NCBI GenBank assembly: GCA_029959085.1
Contig: JARWIR010000010.1
Location: 36,076,731 to 36,140,730 of the forward strand
From: Nemophila menziesii
Lineage: Eukaryota > Streptophyta > Magnoliopsida > Boraginales > Hydrophyllaceae
Length of the DNA stretch: 64,000 nt
Reading direction: 5' to 3'
A program made the position numbers and the translations under genes. The first letter of the stretch is position 1. Each line of letters starts with the position of its first letter. The notes under the pieces are model-generated. The model saw only the letters and a list, made by a program, of their open reading frames with translations, ran no database searches and had not been told where the DNA came from. Below are positions 1-12,400 of the stretch, piece after piece.

Positions 1-1374
1 ATTAATTTGAGGGTAAGACTTTCCATTCAATATTGGATGGTCCAATATTTACATTACAGCCATTGATTATTAAAACAAAACACATGTCAGTAGATTAATA
101 AGTTAGTTACTTTTGTAAGTTTAAAACATGGGGTATGTGTATGAATATAATTGGTGTCCGATCATCTAATATTGGATGGAAGAATTTTCCGTAATTTGAA
201 TATACGAGTACATCATAGTTTAAAATTTTTCAACTTTAATCTTCCTTATAGAGCAAATTTGCTTTTTGTCCTAGAACTATTGGTCATTCTCCGGGATGGT
301 CCTCAAACTTCATTTTTTTCCCTGGTTAGTCCTCAAACTTCAATTTTGACCATTAAGTGCCACGTGGCAAAGATGTTCGAGGACCAAATAGGTTCAAGGG
401 GTATAATTTAGGGACTAATTTGGGGAATTTCAAAACTTTGAGAACTATTCGGGTAACTGTAACAAAATTACCTCTTGCCACATTAATTTCTAAGATTCTT
501 AACCAAAATGTAAAAGAAGCTATGAATTTTCTTGCACTTGGGGACATAGGTCTATTTTATAGACACGACAAAACATCGCTGTTACTATCAACCCTCTATC
601 ATGGTTGTTATAAACCAACACATTAAGTAGTAAAAGTCTGAATCAATTGAGTATTCCACCTTCCTGATTTAATTTATGTTATGTTTTATTGGATGTTTGA
701 CAGAGTAATATATACACACTTCACGTTAGCCCTCAGCTAGATTGACTGGTATAATTCATAACCAGTATGTCATTAGCTGAATCTCCATATTAAAATCGAT
801 TTGATCTTCAAGCGCTTCGTTTACCATACGCCAATAGCTAGCTCTGGCATTTTAAAGACCGAAGGTCATAACTCATAACTCGGTAGTATTACAGACTTGC
901 TATGTAAGAAATGCAGTTTTTTAATATTATGCAGGAATGGGGGTCTAGCTGTATCTCTTACGTACACGTATTCGAATGAGATATTCATTAACAACAGTGT
1001 TATCGATCAATTAAACAGTCTTAGGCAATGAAAAATAGTGATTCATACATCCTTGGTTAAGATTAGTAATATAATACACATACGCCAATTAACATTCGAC
1101 TTGGAGAAGTCGTCAGCTTCCTTAGTTTTTGCTGGATAGGACTTGAAGACATGTGGGTCAACATTTAGCTTGTGCATTATATATAGTGACCCAAAAAAGT
1201 GTCGCACTTAATTAATATCTCTCAGACTATAAAATCAGTAGGGTTAATCGATCTACCCTGAGAATAATTTTAAATATCCTATTAAGGGATTAGTAAGTCT
1301 TTCTATAGAGGTTATGCCTTTGACATCATATGTATGGAAAAGAAAAAGAGATTGTCAATTAGAAAATATAAACT
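1..1374. other. Intergenic, AT-rich, no gene seen
   Basis: No convincing coding exon is visible on either strand. The stretch around 280-420 holds the repeated phrase GGTCCTCAAACTTC and a GC-richer CCACGTGGCA. That is typical of old transposon ends or intergenic repeats, but no matching partner end was found. Confidence 0.5.
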
Positions 1375-1484
1375 ATGTAGTCGCCTGCTTGGATATATTC
1401 TGTATTTTAATTTACCTACTAATAATACTGTTTTATAAGATACTATATTTTTTCCACTAAAACTAAATGATTTTAAGATGAACC

Positions 1485-1721
1485 TCAGAAAATACATATA
1501 TCAAGATATTTCTGAGAAGGGAACCTAATTTTTTTGCAGAATGATTCGAATCGGGGCTTAGTCAAATCCACAATTTTATCAATTGAGCTCAACAAAACCT
1601 TCTTCGTATCTACTTCTTTCAAACCCTTCTCAGAACACAAGCAACGATCTGAGCACTGTTTCTCTGATGTAATCTCCTTTATCTCTACTTGAGGAGAATC
1701 TTGTCCATCGTGTATCTCCAA
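1485..1721 (-). other. Possible exon of a divergent gene, unrecognised
   Basis: An open frame of 78 codons begins MEIHDGQDSPQVEIKEI and is rich in Lys, Glu and Cys. It lies just upstream of RRP41L exon 1 on the opposite strand. The same region is recognisable near 35160-35400, where stops and shifts break it. I do not recognise the protein. It may be the first exon of a head-to-head neighbour or simply conserved 5' flanking sequence carried by the duplication. Confidence 0.25.
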
Positions 1722-2082
1722 ATTTTTGCTAGAGGAGCAAGAAAATAATTAAAATGTGTGCAGTAGATTCCAAGGGTAATGAAATATGTACATACCTGAA
1801 AATTATTTAAAACAATGGCAGGAAAAGTTGGAGCCGCTCCGGCGACATACTCACCAGTGCAGACCTGCATGTATACTCTTTCTCCTTCTCTCTCTTTTTC
1901 CTTTATTCTTATATTTCATATTAATTAATAATCACAATTTTAGTTGAACAATTGTTGATTCAAGTTAAATTAAATTACCTAGATATATTATTTTCTGTAC
2001 AGTAAGTGTTTGATAAGTGTTCTGTTAGATTATAAAACACTTTCTTCCATTTAATACCAAGCTTCTTTTAATTGGTTATTAC

Positions 2083-2300
2083 TGATAGAAATGATAGAAA
2101 AGATAGATAGAGAAAAATATTTTTGTATTTAATTTTCTGTGTCCAATTACATGAAGGTTGTACTACATATCTATAAAGATAATAGCTTGGTTACTACTCT
2201 ACCATTCTAACAACTTTTGTCTTATTATGAGTTGGTTATAATCGTGTGCTTTGCATTGTATTTATCTTCATGTGCACCTCTTGTGTTATGTATCTCATCA
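2083..2300 (-). repeat. 3' LTR of the Ty1-copia element
   Basis: It begins TGATAG and ends TCATCA, so it shows TG...CA ends. It includes a 9-bp outer duplication absent from the other LTR. The TSD ATTAC lies immediately outside. Confidence 0.9.
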
Positions 2301-5300
2301 TCCCCCCTCCAGCTGAATGCTCGTAAGAGAGGAAGCTTGCAAATAAGAGAGTTAAAATAGAAGCAGATAAACCTTTGGTAAATATATATGCTAGTTGAAG
2401 TGAAGAGAATACATGAGAAATAAATAGCTTCTTGGCTTTAACTTGTTCTCTTACAAAGTGAAAATCAACATCGATGTGACGTGTTCTTGTATGAAAAACC
2501 GGATTAGAAGCTAAAGCAATAGCAGAAATATTATCACAATAGAGAGTAGGTGTAACAATTGAGATAAATAAGCTCTGAAGCAGAAAAGATAACCACTTGA
2601 GCTCAGCTGAAACATACGCCATAGCTCGATATTCTGCTTCAGTAGATGATCGAGAAACAGTTGTTTGTTTCTTTGATCCCCAAGAAATTAAGTTTGAGCC
2701 TAAGAAAATGCAGTAGCCAGTGATTGAGCGTCTATCTTGTGAATTACTTGCCCAATCAGAATCAGAGTATGCGGAGAGAATTGAAGAAGATGGTGTAAAA
2801 GTCAAGGAGTAATTTCTAGTACCTTTAATATATCTTAAGAGCTTCTTCATACTCTCAAAGTCTGCATTAGAAGGCTTATGCATAGCTTGACATAGTTGAT
2901 TAACAGCAAATGATATGTCAGGCCGAGTTATGGTTAAGTATTGTAGACACCCAATAATACTTCGAAAAAGAAAAGGATCTTCAAATAGATCAAGTCCTTT
3001 CGATGATACAATTGTATACTTGTTAAGAGTAGGTAATGGTGAACTTTTACATTCACTCATACCAGCCTTCTGCAGAATAGTAGCTGCATAATTTTCTTGA
3101 GAAACAATTAGATTAGGTGATGATGATATAACCTCTAAACCAAGAAAATAAGAAAGAAGTCCAAGATCCTTCATAGAGATTCTCTGTTTTAAAGCTACAA
3201 TAACAGACTGAACACCATCAAAATCACCACCTGTAACTATTATATCATCAATATAAACTAAAATGATAGTTAATTGATCTTTATTTTTACGAACAAAAAT
3301 AGATGAATCAGCAGGTGAAACAACAAAACCATGTGAATCAAGAAATAAAGTAAGTAGTTGATTCCAAGCTCTAGGTGCTTGCTTAAGACCATAAAGTGAT
3401 CTCTTTAATTTGCAAACATAATTAGGAAATGTAGAGTCAATAAAACCCATAGGTTGATCCATATAAACATCTTCTTCCAAAACACCATGTAAAAATGCAT
3501 TAGATACGTCCAATTGATGAATTTTCCAAGTATTTGAAGTAGCAAGTGACAAAATTAATCGAATTGTTTGGTGTTTCACCACAGGGCTAAAGGTTTCATT
3601 GTAATCTATACCATGTTCCTGCAAAATACCACGTGCTACTAAACGAGCTTTGTAACGAGAGATAGAACCATCAGCTTTACGTTTAATTTTGTAAACCCAT
3701 TTACAAGATATAAAGTTTCTACCAAGAGGTTTTGGTACTAAAACCCAAGTATTTTGTTTCTGCAGAGCATCAAATTCATTTAACATAGCTTGTTGCCAAT
3801 GCTGAGACTTAGCAGCTTCTTTATAAGTGGTAGGTTCAATAGATAAAGAAGATAGAATAGTAGATTGACACTTATATGATGGTCTAAGAGAACCAGTTTG
3901 ACGACGTGTAACCATATGATGAGTAGATGAAGATTGTAAAGGAGGTAGTGATGTAGAGGTATTAGTAGTAGGTAAATTAACATTAGGCTCATTGATAGAA
4001 GATGAAGAATGAAGTATTGGATTAAAAGGCTGACTTAAAGCATGAGGATTGATAGAATTATTAAAAAGATCAGTATAATTTGTGTAAGAAGACTCAATAG
4101 TAGAGACACTAGAAAGAGTACTATCTTGAAAAGGAAAAATTGATTCATTGAATACCACATGGCGTAATACAAACATCTTTTTAGACTCTAAGGCATAACA
4201 TTTATAGCCTTTACTATGTGACCAATACCCAAGAAATACACAAGGTTCTGAGAGAGGAGACAATTTATTTGGACTATAAGGACGCAACCACGGATAACAT
4301 AAGCATCCAAAAATACGGAGATGTAAATAAGAAGGTGGTTTACTAAAAAGAATTTGATAAGGAGAAGAATTACTAAGTATAGGAGTAGGTAATAGATTAA
4401 TAAGATAGACAGCTGTAGCAAGAGCTTCAAGCCAAAATTTAGAAGATAAAAAACTATGTGATAGAAGAGCTCGAGTAGTTTCAATGAGATGACGATGTTT
4501 GCGTTCAGCAACACCATTTTGTTCAGGTGTGTGTGGGCAAGAAGTTTCATGAATAACACCATGTGATTGAAGAAATGAGGCAAATGAGTTATTTATGTAT
4601 TCTCCACCATTGTCAGAACGTAATTTCTTAATTTTGAGATTGAATTGTGTGTGAATTAGAGTATAAAAGTTTTGAAATGTTTCACAAACAAAAGATTTAT
4701 GTGTAAGCGGATAAATCCAAGTAAACCTACTATACTCATCAATAAACACCACATAGTATTTATAAGAAGAAAAAGAACTGATTGGTGATGGTCCCCATAC
4801 ATCACTATGAACTAAATCAAAAGGAGCAGTAGACATAGAATTTGATAATGTAAAAGGTAATTTATGACTCTTAGAAACAACACAAGCATTACACTCATTT
4901 TGAGACAAAGAAATCCTATTATGTAAAGTAACAGAAAGAGAATCTGCAGCTTTAGATGAAGGATGACCAAGTCTGAGATGCCATTTATTTGCAGCAGAGG
5001 AAACAAACTTTGAAGAAAGACATTGAAATGAAGAAGATGGAGACTTAGGTGACTTGACACTTGAAGTGAAGGAGAATGAGTAGAGACCATCCTTACAAGG
5101 GCCCTGAAACAACAACTTATGTGATGTAGAAGAATATATAGACACAGAATTACTATGGAAGACAATATAACAATGATTATCTTTTGTAAACTTAGAAATA
5201 GACAAGAGATTTGAAGCAATTGAAGGAACATGTAAAACAGATTGTAGAGTAAAAGTAAAAGATGGAGTAAGAAGCTTACTAGTCCCAACATTAGCTATGT

Positions 5301-6450
5301 CAAGGTTTTGACCATTACCAACTGAAACAACACCATTTCCATTGTAAGAAGAGTGATTATGAAGTAAATTTAAGTCAGGAGTAACATGACTATTTGCTCC
5401 GGAATGCAAATACCATAATTCCGGATCATAATGATTAGGAGATGACTGAGAATTAGCCATTAAAACAGTTTTATTCTGAGCACGAGGTGAAGGAAAATTA
5501 ACAAAATCTGCTCTCTTCCAACAATCAATAGCAGAGTGTCCATACCTTAAACATATTTGACAAGTAGGGACAGTCGAGTTAGAAGAGCTTACACCATTAT
5601 TATGTGAAGATTGAGTGAATTCAGCAGATGAATTGTTATTAAAACCACCACGTGACCTTCCACGAGCTGCATAACCTCTACCACGAGAGGAATAACCACG
5701 CCCTCGAGAAGAAAAAGCATTAGATGAAGAAAAATTATTTGAAGATTGAGATGGAGAAAACAGAGCTGTATGAGAAGCTACAGGCTCATGAGATTCAACC
5801 ATCTGCATATGTAATTCTTCAGATACAAGAAGGCTACCAAGTGAATGGAAACTAAGTGTAGATGTTTGAGCATTAGAAATACGAATACTCGACTTAAATT
5901 GGTTATATTCACTAGGTAATCCCTTCAATGTATACATTATAATATCCTCTAGCGCAAGAGAGGATGAAGCAGTTTCTAATCCATCACAAACTTCCTGAAT
6001 CTCAGTAAGATAAGCAGACATACTACGATCTCCTTTCTTAACATTACATAGTTTCATTTTGAGTTGGTGTATATGAGTTCTACATTGAGAAACAAAGATC
6101 TTTTCGAGTTTATTCCACACATCAAAAGCATGAGGGAGTTTAACAACTTGAGCTAATATGGATGGTATCATAGATGAATGTAATGATACCTTAAGTTGTT
6201 AATCTTCTATTAACCAAGTGGGAAACAGAGGATCAGACACAGCTGGTTTTGCACGAGAGCCATTGATATGACTGAGGTAGCCATGAGCTTCCAAAACAGC
6301 CTCGAGTTGTGACCTCCATAAGACATAATTTGCAGAATCGAGCTTGATTTGAACAAGAGAACTCCAATTCTGTCGTAAAAGTAAAAGTCCAGGTGGAATC
6401 GACGTGCTTGACGTGATAGATGGCGATAAGGAAGATGAAGTTGACGCCAT
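2236..6450 (-). pseudogene. Ty1-copia gag-pol, one stop and altered protease
   Basis: One frame of about 1404 codons runs from the ATG at 6450, broken only by a TAA at 6199-6201 after codon 83. In order it shows gag (UBN2 type), a CCHC knuckle (CQICLRYGHSAIDC), the protease region, an integrase HHCC finger (LRLGHPS, then CNAC), an integrase core with DNGGEY and ERKHRHLIE, reverse transcriptase with YIDDIIV, and RNase H with STEAEYRA and DNISAIALA. The protease signature reads LHSGA: the catalytic Asp expected before Ser-Gly is His (codon at 5404-5406). The frame runs past the polypurine tract into the LTR. With identical LTRs, this copy was probably mobilised by proteins from a relative, or was mutated after insertion. 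Confidence 0.9.
2301..2312 (-). other. Polypurine tract of the Ty1-copia element
   Basis: Read on the minus strand this is GGAGGGGGGA abutting the LTR. That is the expected plus-strand primer site for reverse transcription. Confidence 0.8.
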
Positions 6451-6580
6451 TTAGAGAGAAGAAATAAAAAGGGAAGCGATAAACAGGATCGATTATACTT
6501 CGGAGTTATAAAATTGAAGAAGAAAGGCAGCCATTAATGGGGAAATTTTGCAGAAAGGACGAAAAACTCCTTTGACAAAT

Positions 6581-6589
6581 CTGATACCA
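6581..6589 (-). other. Primer-binding site of the Ty1-copia element
   Basis: On the minus strand TGGTATCAG directly follows the 5' LTR, matching the 3' end of initiator tRNA-Met as in most plant copia elements. Confidence 0.85.
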
Positions 6590-6798
6590 TGATAGAAAAG
6601 ATAGATAGAGAAAAATATTTTTGTATTTAATTTTCTGTGTCCAATTACATGAAGGTTGTACTACATATCTATAAAGATAATAGCTTGGTTACTACTCTAC
6701 CATTCTAACAACTTTTGTCTTATTATGAGTTGGTTATAATCGTGTGCTTTGCATTGTATTTATCTTCATGTGCACCTCTTGTGTTATGTATCTCATCA
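6590..6798 (-). repeat. 5' LTR of the Ty1-copia element
   Basis: It is 209 bp, identical by eye to 2092-2300. It ends against the TSD ATTAC, which is followed at once by the AG that serves as the exon 2 acceptor of RRP41L. Confidence 0.9.
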
Positions 6799-7559
6799 AT
6801 TACAGTTATGAGAACAGGTGCTGTAAATTCAGCTTCAGGATCAGCTTATGCAGAGTTTGGAAATACTAAGGTTATTGTCTCCGTGTAAGTACATTCTTTT
6901 CATATTCCTCTACTAAAAGTTTTAAAAATTATTCTAAAATAGATAAAATACTCAGATTTGGTCCTAGAGAAAGCAAAAAAGCAATGTCATATAGTGATAT
7001 AGGGAGATTAAATTGCAATATAAGTTACACTACTTTCGCTACTCCTATACGTGGACAGGTATGTAATTTAAAAAACTAAACATTCTTTTTATTTTCAAGT
7101 GTTTAATTTTACGTATTATTAGGGTTTAGAAAATAAAGAAATTTCATCAATGCTTCATAAGGCATTAGAAGGTTCAATAATACTTGAATCGTTCCCTAAA
7201 ACTACTATTGATGTATTTGCTTTGGTGCTTGAATCAAGTAGAAGTAAGTTTCTTTTTTTGAATTTTATGTTTGACTTTTTGTGTGTTGACTTTTTAGCTG
7301 TGATTTAATGTTAGGTGACCTTCCGGTGATTATATCGTGTGCTAGTTTAGCATTAGCTGATGCAGGGATTTTGTTGTATGATTTAATTGCTGCAGTTTCA
7401 GTGGTATGTTTTTCTTTAAATTACAAAGATGGTCCTTTATGTTTCGGATTTTGTTACTATTTGGTCCCTTATGTTTCAAAGTGGTATCCTTGACATCACT
7501 TCTAGAATCCAACTACTAAATTTTATGTCATTAGGCTTGGATTTATATTATTTGTATGA

Positions 7560-8490
7560 CATTTTATTTTTCAGTTTTTCTATAATAAAGTATAGGTTAT
7601 TTTGTATTAATATAGGGGCTTAAAGTGTGACTAATATAAAAAAAATTAATAACAAGGCCTATTGTGCAATTTTTGCTTAAGATAGTGACCTATATTGCAA
7701 CTTTTGCATAATATAGGGACATATAGTGTAATTTGTACATAATATACATGTAGAGTAATTTTTGCATAATATATCTGATCTGAGTGTAAATTTGACATAA
7801 TATAGGGGTTTAATGTAATTTATTTAAAAAAAGTTATAACAAGGCCTACAGTACAATTTTTGCAGAATATCAGGACCTATATTGCAACTTTTGCATAATA
7901 TTGGGACTTATTATGTCATTTGTACATAATATAGGGTCTTATAATGTAACTGATTCAAAAATAGTATAACAAGGCCTACCGAGCAATTTTTGCATAAGAT
8001 AGGGGTCTATATTGCAACTATTGCATAATACAGGGACTGTAGTGCAATTCTTGCATAATATATGGACCTATAGTGTACTTTTTACATAATATAAGGACCT
8101 ATACTGTAATTACATAATATAAGGACCTATAGTGTAATTTTACATAATATAGGGACCTGTAGTGTAATTTTTGCATAATATATATGATCTATAGTATAAT
8201 TTTGACATACATAGTTACTTATAATGTACCTGATTGAAAATAGTAATAACAAGGCCTACACTGCAATTTTCGCATAATATAGGGACCTATATTGCAATCC
8301 CTGCATAATATAGGGACCTATAGTGTAATTTTTGCATACTATATGGACCTACATTGTAATTTCTACATAATATAGTGACTTATAATGTAATTAATTAAAA
8401 AAAAAAGTAATAACAAGGCATATATTTTGCATAATAACGAGTGCTATATTGCAACTTTTGCATAATATAGGGACCTATAGTGTAATTAAC
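7560..8490 (+). repeat. Intron 5 minisatellite, copy 1
   Basis: Degenerate tandem units of roughly 30-40 bp carry TTTGCATAATATAGGGACC followed by TATAGTGTAATTT. They fill most of the intron between the exons ending at 7403 and starting at 8640. The same array occupies intron 5 of the second gene copy (about 37060-37990), so it predates the duplication. It is the reason these introns exceed 1.2 kb. Confidence 0.85.
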
Positions 8491-9085
8491 TCAAAAATAT
8501 AAAATCCCCTTTACCCCCCAAACAAAATATCGGACTCTGCCCCTACTACTTGATTCCTTAAGTATATTGTAATTTATGCATAATTTAGGAACTAATATTT
8601 TTGTTCTGTAATTTAATAATTTTTTTTTTTTGTAATTAGTCATGTCTTGGAAAAAACCTTGTAATTGATCCAATATCTGAAGAAGAAAATAATCAAGATG
8701 GAGGATTAATGATCACTTCAATGCCTTCACGTAATGAAGTTACTCAGTTGACCGTTACAGGAGAATGGTCAACTCCTAAAATTCATGAGGTTATTTTTGT
8801 CTTTTTCTTTTGTTTGTTTTATTACATGTTTGGTTGTATAAAAACTAATTTATGTGTTGTTTAATTCAGGCAATGGAGCTTTGTCTTGATGCTTGTTCTA
8901 AGCTTGGGAAGATTATGAGGGCGTGTTTGAAAGATACTGTTTCAACATTACAAGAGTAACAATCATTAGTGTGATTTTAGATTTGTGTTGGAAAATATTT
9001 TTTTATCCTAATTTGTTGTTTAAATTGTTTATGTCCTTCAAAAATTTTGAGATATTTCACTTGATCCCCTTCAAACTTAAAAAAA

Positions 9086-9388
9086 TAATAATTTAAAAGT
9101 CTAAGTTTTTTAATTAAGGTCTTGATTTTATGACATGTAGTGCAATTATTGAAGGGTTGCCCCCTCACTCTCTCCCTAACAAAAATTCTTGACTTTGTTG
9201 TTGAGCATAAGTTTTCAAGTCTCTATACATAAAAGAGGGTTATTTATAAAGGGGATTTTGAATATGGATAAATGAGTATTCAAAAGTTTGAAAAGTACAA
9301 CGCCGTACCCAATTTTAAAATGTGGTCCAAGTGTTTACTATTTGTAGTTTGTTTTTATTTTAAGTGTTTTCGTAAATTGTCTAAATGT
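9086..9388. other. Short intergenic gap
   Basis: This is AT-rich sequence between the end of the duplicated RRP41L segment and the LINE target-site duplication. I see no gene. Confidence 0.5.
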
Positions 9389-9480
9389 TTTGATGTTAAA
9401 TGTCTTTTTTTTTTCATACATAAGAGGCTAAATTAGCCGATAAAACAATGGATTACATTCATAACAATAGTTCTACTAGA

Positions 9481-12400
9481 CTAAACTAGGACTATTCTAG
9501 CAGTTGCGTAACCACTTCTATCTCTCGTAATCAAATTCCAAAGATATTCAGGTGGGTCTTTAAACGTCACCGGTTGACTAGACATTCTAGCGCCTTCCTT
9601 TGCTAGCTTATCAGCACAAAGGTTTTCTTCACGAAAAACATGTTTGAGAACGAAATTCGGAATTTTTTTTAGCAATGCGCAACATTCCTCAATAACTGAA
9701 ACATAACGACTTCCTAAGTTCCCACCGCCCTTCACTAGCACGTGGAACTTCCCCAAGTCTCTCTCAAAGTGAGTAGAGCTCCCACCGCCCTTCACTAGCG
9801 CGTGGAGCTCCTCCGAATCTGTTTCAATTACCAAATCAGTAAAGCCATTATTACATGCCCATCTCAGGCCAAAACGGAGAGCAAAAAGCTCGGAAATAAA
9901 AGGTGATACAAACAAACAAGCACCCAAGAACCCTGATATACAAGTTCCATACTTATCTCTTATAATACCACCAATTCCAGCTAGTTTTTTCTCATTAAAA
10001 AAGCTTCCGTCAATGTTTAGTTTGAATCCCGTAGAAGGCTTCACCCAATTTACTAAAACATTGCTAGCCAACTTGGTCAATCCACCATCAAAAGACTTAC
10101 CCCATGCCGAAACAAAATTCCTTGCCAAATGGAAGATTTCGCTTTTTAATTCCGACCCATGAGGTATAGTAGTTTCTTCATTGAATACAATCGCATTTCT
10201 TTTAGTCCAGATAATCCATAACGCGGCTATGTAAATATACGGCCATTCTAGCCCATTAATTCTTGCTTTGGATTGAAGATGACCTTCAACCCACGCTTTA
10301 ACATGATTCGATGATCTTGGCGCCAAGACTGCAGCTGCAGAATTGCTACATTGCTGCTGCCGAGCGGTAAAAACAGCAGCTGTGGTGATGTTTGCTGCAG
10401 AATCAGCTCTTCCGTGGAGCTGTTGCTGTTCCCTCGCGAGTGCAGTGGGTCTTCTTGGCAAGCTGTCCCTGCTGCGAATCCAGCAACTGTTGAAATGTTC
10501 CAGTTCCTCCCTGTCACGCTGCAGCAGTCCCTTCGTTCCAGCAGCTTCACCAGCGCCAGCCTCCTGTTCCAAGCAAGCCACAATGCTCCTGGTTCCAGGT
10601 TCTCCAGCCTCGCCAGGGACAATTCCAGCAGCTCTATCAAGCTCCGATGTACCTGAAAAAAGTCCAAGTGAGTCCCAAACCAACATAGGAACTTTGCATT
10701 TCAAGAAGACATGAATTAAATCTTCCCTCTCAGCACCACATAACGCGCAAGCTCCCGATTCCACAATGTTACGTTTATAGAAACTCCCCATTGTCGCAAT
10801 CCGGTCTAAAACAACTCTCCACAAAAATATCCGTATTTTTTGAGAGCATTTTAGCCTCCATACCAATTCCCATTTAAAGGAATCATCTCCTTCATCTCCC
10901 AACAAACACATGAAAGCCGATTTCACGGAGAACATCCCGAATTGTCCCATTTCCATCTTATTTTTGTCCCTTCTTCGTCACTTTGATCAATAAACCCTTC
11001 GCGAAAAGTTTCAACACCCGCTAGAATAGTTTTGCAAGCGTTTGACTCATTCCCATTTTGGATTCGGTTCAATAGGCCATTTTTAAAATATTTGTTTCTG
11101 AAAACATTAACCCATGCTACAGATTGATCGTCTTGGAGGACCTTCCACCCCAACTTAGCTAAAAGGGCTAAGTTATACTTCTCGGAACTTCTTATCCCAA
11201 GACCCCCATTATTCTTAGCCTTACATACTTGATTCCACGCCACCCAATGCACCTTCCTTTCCGAACTTGATGAACCCCAAATAAAGTCTCTGATCACTCT
11301 ATCTATATCATTGCATATATATTTCGGAAGTTTCAACACTTGCATTTGATACACCGGCATCGCGTTTAACACCGATTGAGCTAGTGTGATCCGACCAGCG
11401 AGTGATAATGTCTTTGTTTTCCACGTAGCTAATCTGTTCCTCATTTTCTCAACTATGCCTTTATAGAACCCCTTTGGTAGTCTACCCAAAAGAATAGGTA
11501 CACCAAGGTAGGTACCAAACGAACTACTGTGACAAAACCCACTAGCCAAGGCCAACTCTTTTTGGACAAGAATAGGAACATTTGAGGAGAAATATATTAA
11601 TGATTTCTCGGCACTAATTGTTTGTCCAGCTTCTTTACAGAAAATATCCATCACCTCCTGTATGACCTGGACCTGCAAAAAAGAGGCTTCACCAAACAAA
11701 ATTAGATCATCCGCGAAAAATAATTGAGATAACTTAGGACCTTGACGCCCAATCTGGACCTCCTTCCATTTTCCGGCAACACAATAATTCTGAATTAGCA
11801 AGGATAAACGCTCCATGCAAAGAACAAAGATATATGGCGAAAGCGGGTCCCCCTGACGAATTCCACGATATGGAGTAAAAGGGGCTAAAGGTTCTCCATT
11901 CCAAAGAACTCGCATTTCATTTTCTTTCAAACTTGACATTATAAGTTTTATCCAATTTTCCGGAAAACCAAAGAGCCTAATAGTTTCCTCAATGAATTCC
12001 CATCTAATCCTATCATAAGCTTTGGCAAGATCAATTTTGACAGCCATGATTCCACTCCTTCCTTGAAGGTGCCTCATCTTATGATCCACTTCCCGTACAA
12101 GCACTACATTATCCACCGTTGATCTACCTGGCAAAAAACTACTTTAGCAAGGGCCAATAATGTTAGATAAAATAGGCCTTAGTCTATTGACCATTGCCTT
12201 CATAATAAATTTAACCGGACAATTAATGAGACTAATAGGACGGAGTAAGCGTACCCGATTCGGGTCTGGTACTTTCGGAATAAGGTGTATTAGTGTACCG
12301 TTCAGACCCGAAGGAAGGTGACCCATATCAATAGCATCTCTAACCATTTTACAAATTGAGGGACCCACTGAGCCCCAGCACTTTTGATAGAAGGCTGCAG

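Larger units (their letters stand above)
2083..6798 (-). mobile_element. Ty1-copia retrotransposon, young
   Basis: The element is complete in layout, with two LTRs, a tRNA-Met-type primer site, gag-pol and a polypurine tract. It is flanked by the 5-bp TSD ATTAC (2078-2082 and 6799-6803). The 209-bp LTR cores (2092-2300 and 6590-6798) look identical base for base, which implies a very recent insertion. The left LTR has an extra 9 bp (TGATAGAAA) at its outer edge, an apparent tandem slip. Transcription runs right to left, antisense to the host gene. The element separates exon 1 from exon 2 of RRP41L copy 1. Confidence 0.95.
1815..8959 (+). pseudogene. Exosome subunit RRP41-like/MTR3, copy 1, frameshifted
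   Basis: Seven exons can be laid out with GT-AG introns and consistent phases: 1815-1870, 6806-6884, 6956-7058, 7123-7243, 7315-7403, 8640-8789 and 8870-8959 (TAA). The product matches the plant RRP41L/MTR3 family of RNase PH-like proteins, which form part of the ring of the RNA exosome. Visible family blocks are HQCRPAF, GSAYAEFGNTKVIV, SDIGRLNCNISYTTFA, SMLHKALEGSI and ISCASLALADAGI. Exon 1 is damaged. The ATG frame (MAGKVGAAPATYSP) and the HQCRPA frame are fused out of register around 1851, so about 30 residues carrying the expected RPDGR region are missing and translation from that ATG stops early in exon 2. From the Met in exon 2, 209 codons remain open. Intron 1 is enlarged by a 4.7-kb Ty1-copia insertion. 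Family identity is strong; a functional product is doubtful. Confidence 0.85.
1375..9085 (+). repeat. Segmental duplication, copy 1 (RRP41L gene unit)
   Basis: This segment and 35060-39857 share the upstream region, exons 2 to 7, introns, the intronic minisatellite and about 120 bp of 3' flank in the same order. The pair flanks the resistance-gene locus. Copy 1 carries a Ty1-copia element in intron 1 that copy 2 lacks. Copy 2 carries a LINE fragment in intron 6 that copy 1 lacks. Both insertions therefore came after the duplication. The outer edges are approximate, judged by eye from where similarity fades. Confidence 0.8.

Noticed and set aside
1530..1550. tRNA-like TTCGAATC sequence
   Set aside because: No matching A box, stem structure or CCA-side acceptor is present around it.
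10343..10714. Overlapping Ser/Cys-rich frames on the plus strand in the LINE
   Set aside because: They are opposite-strand frames of the GC-rich linker within ORF2, with no homology or gene structure.
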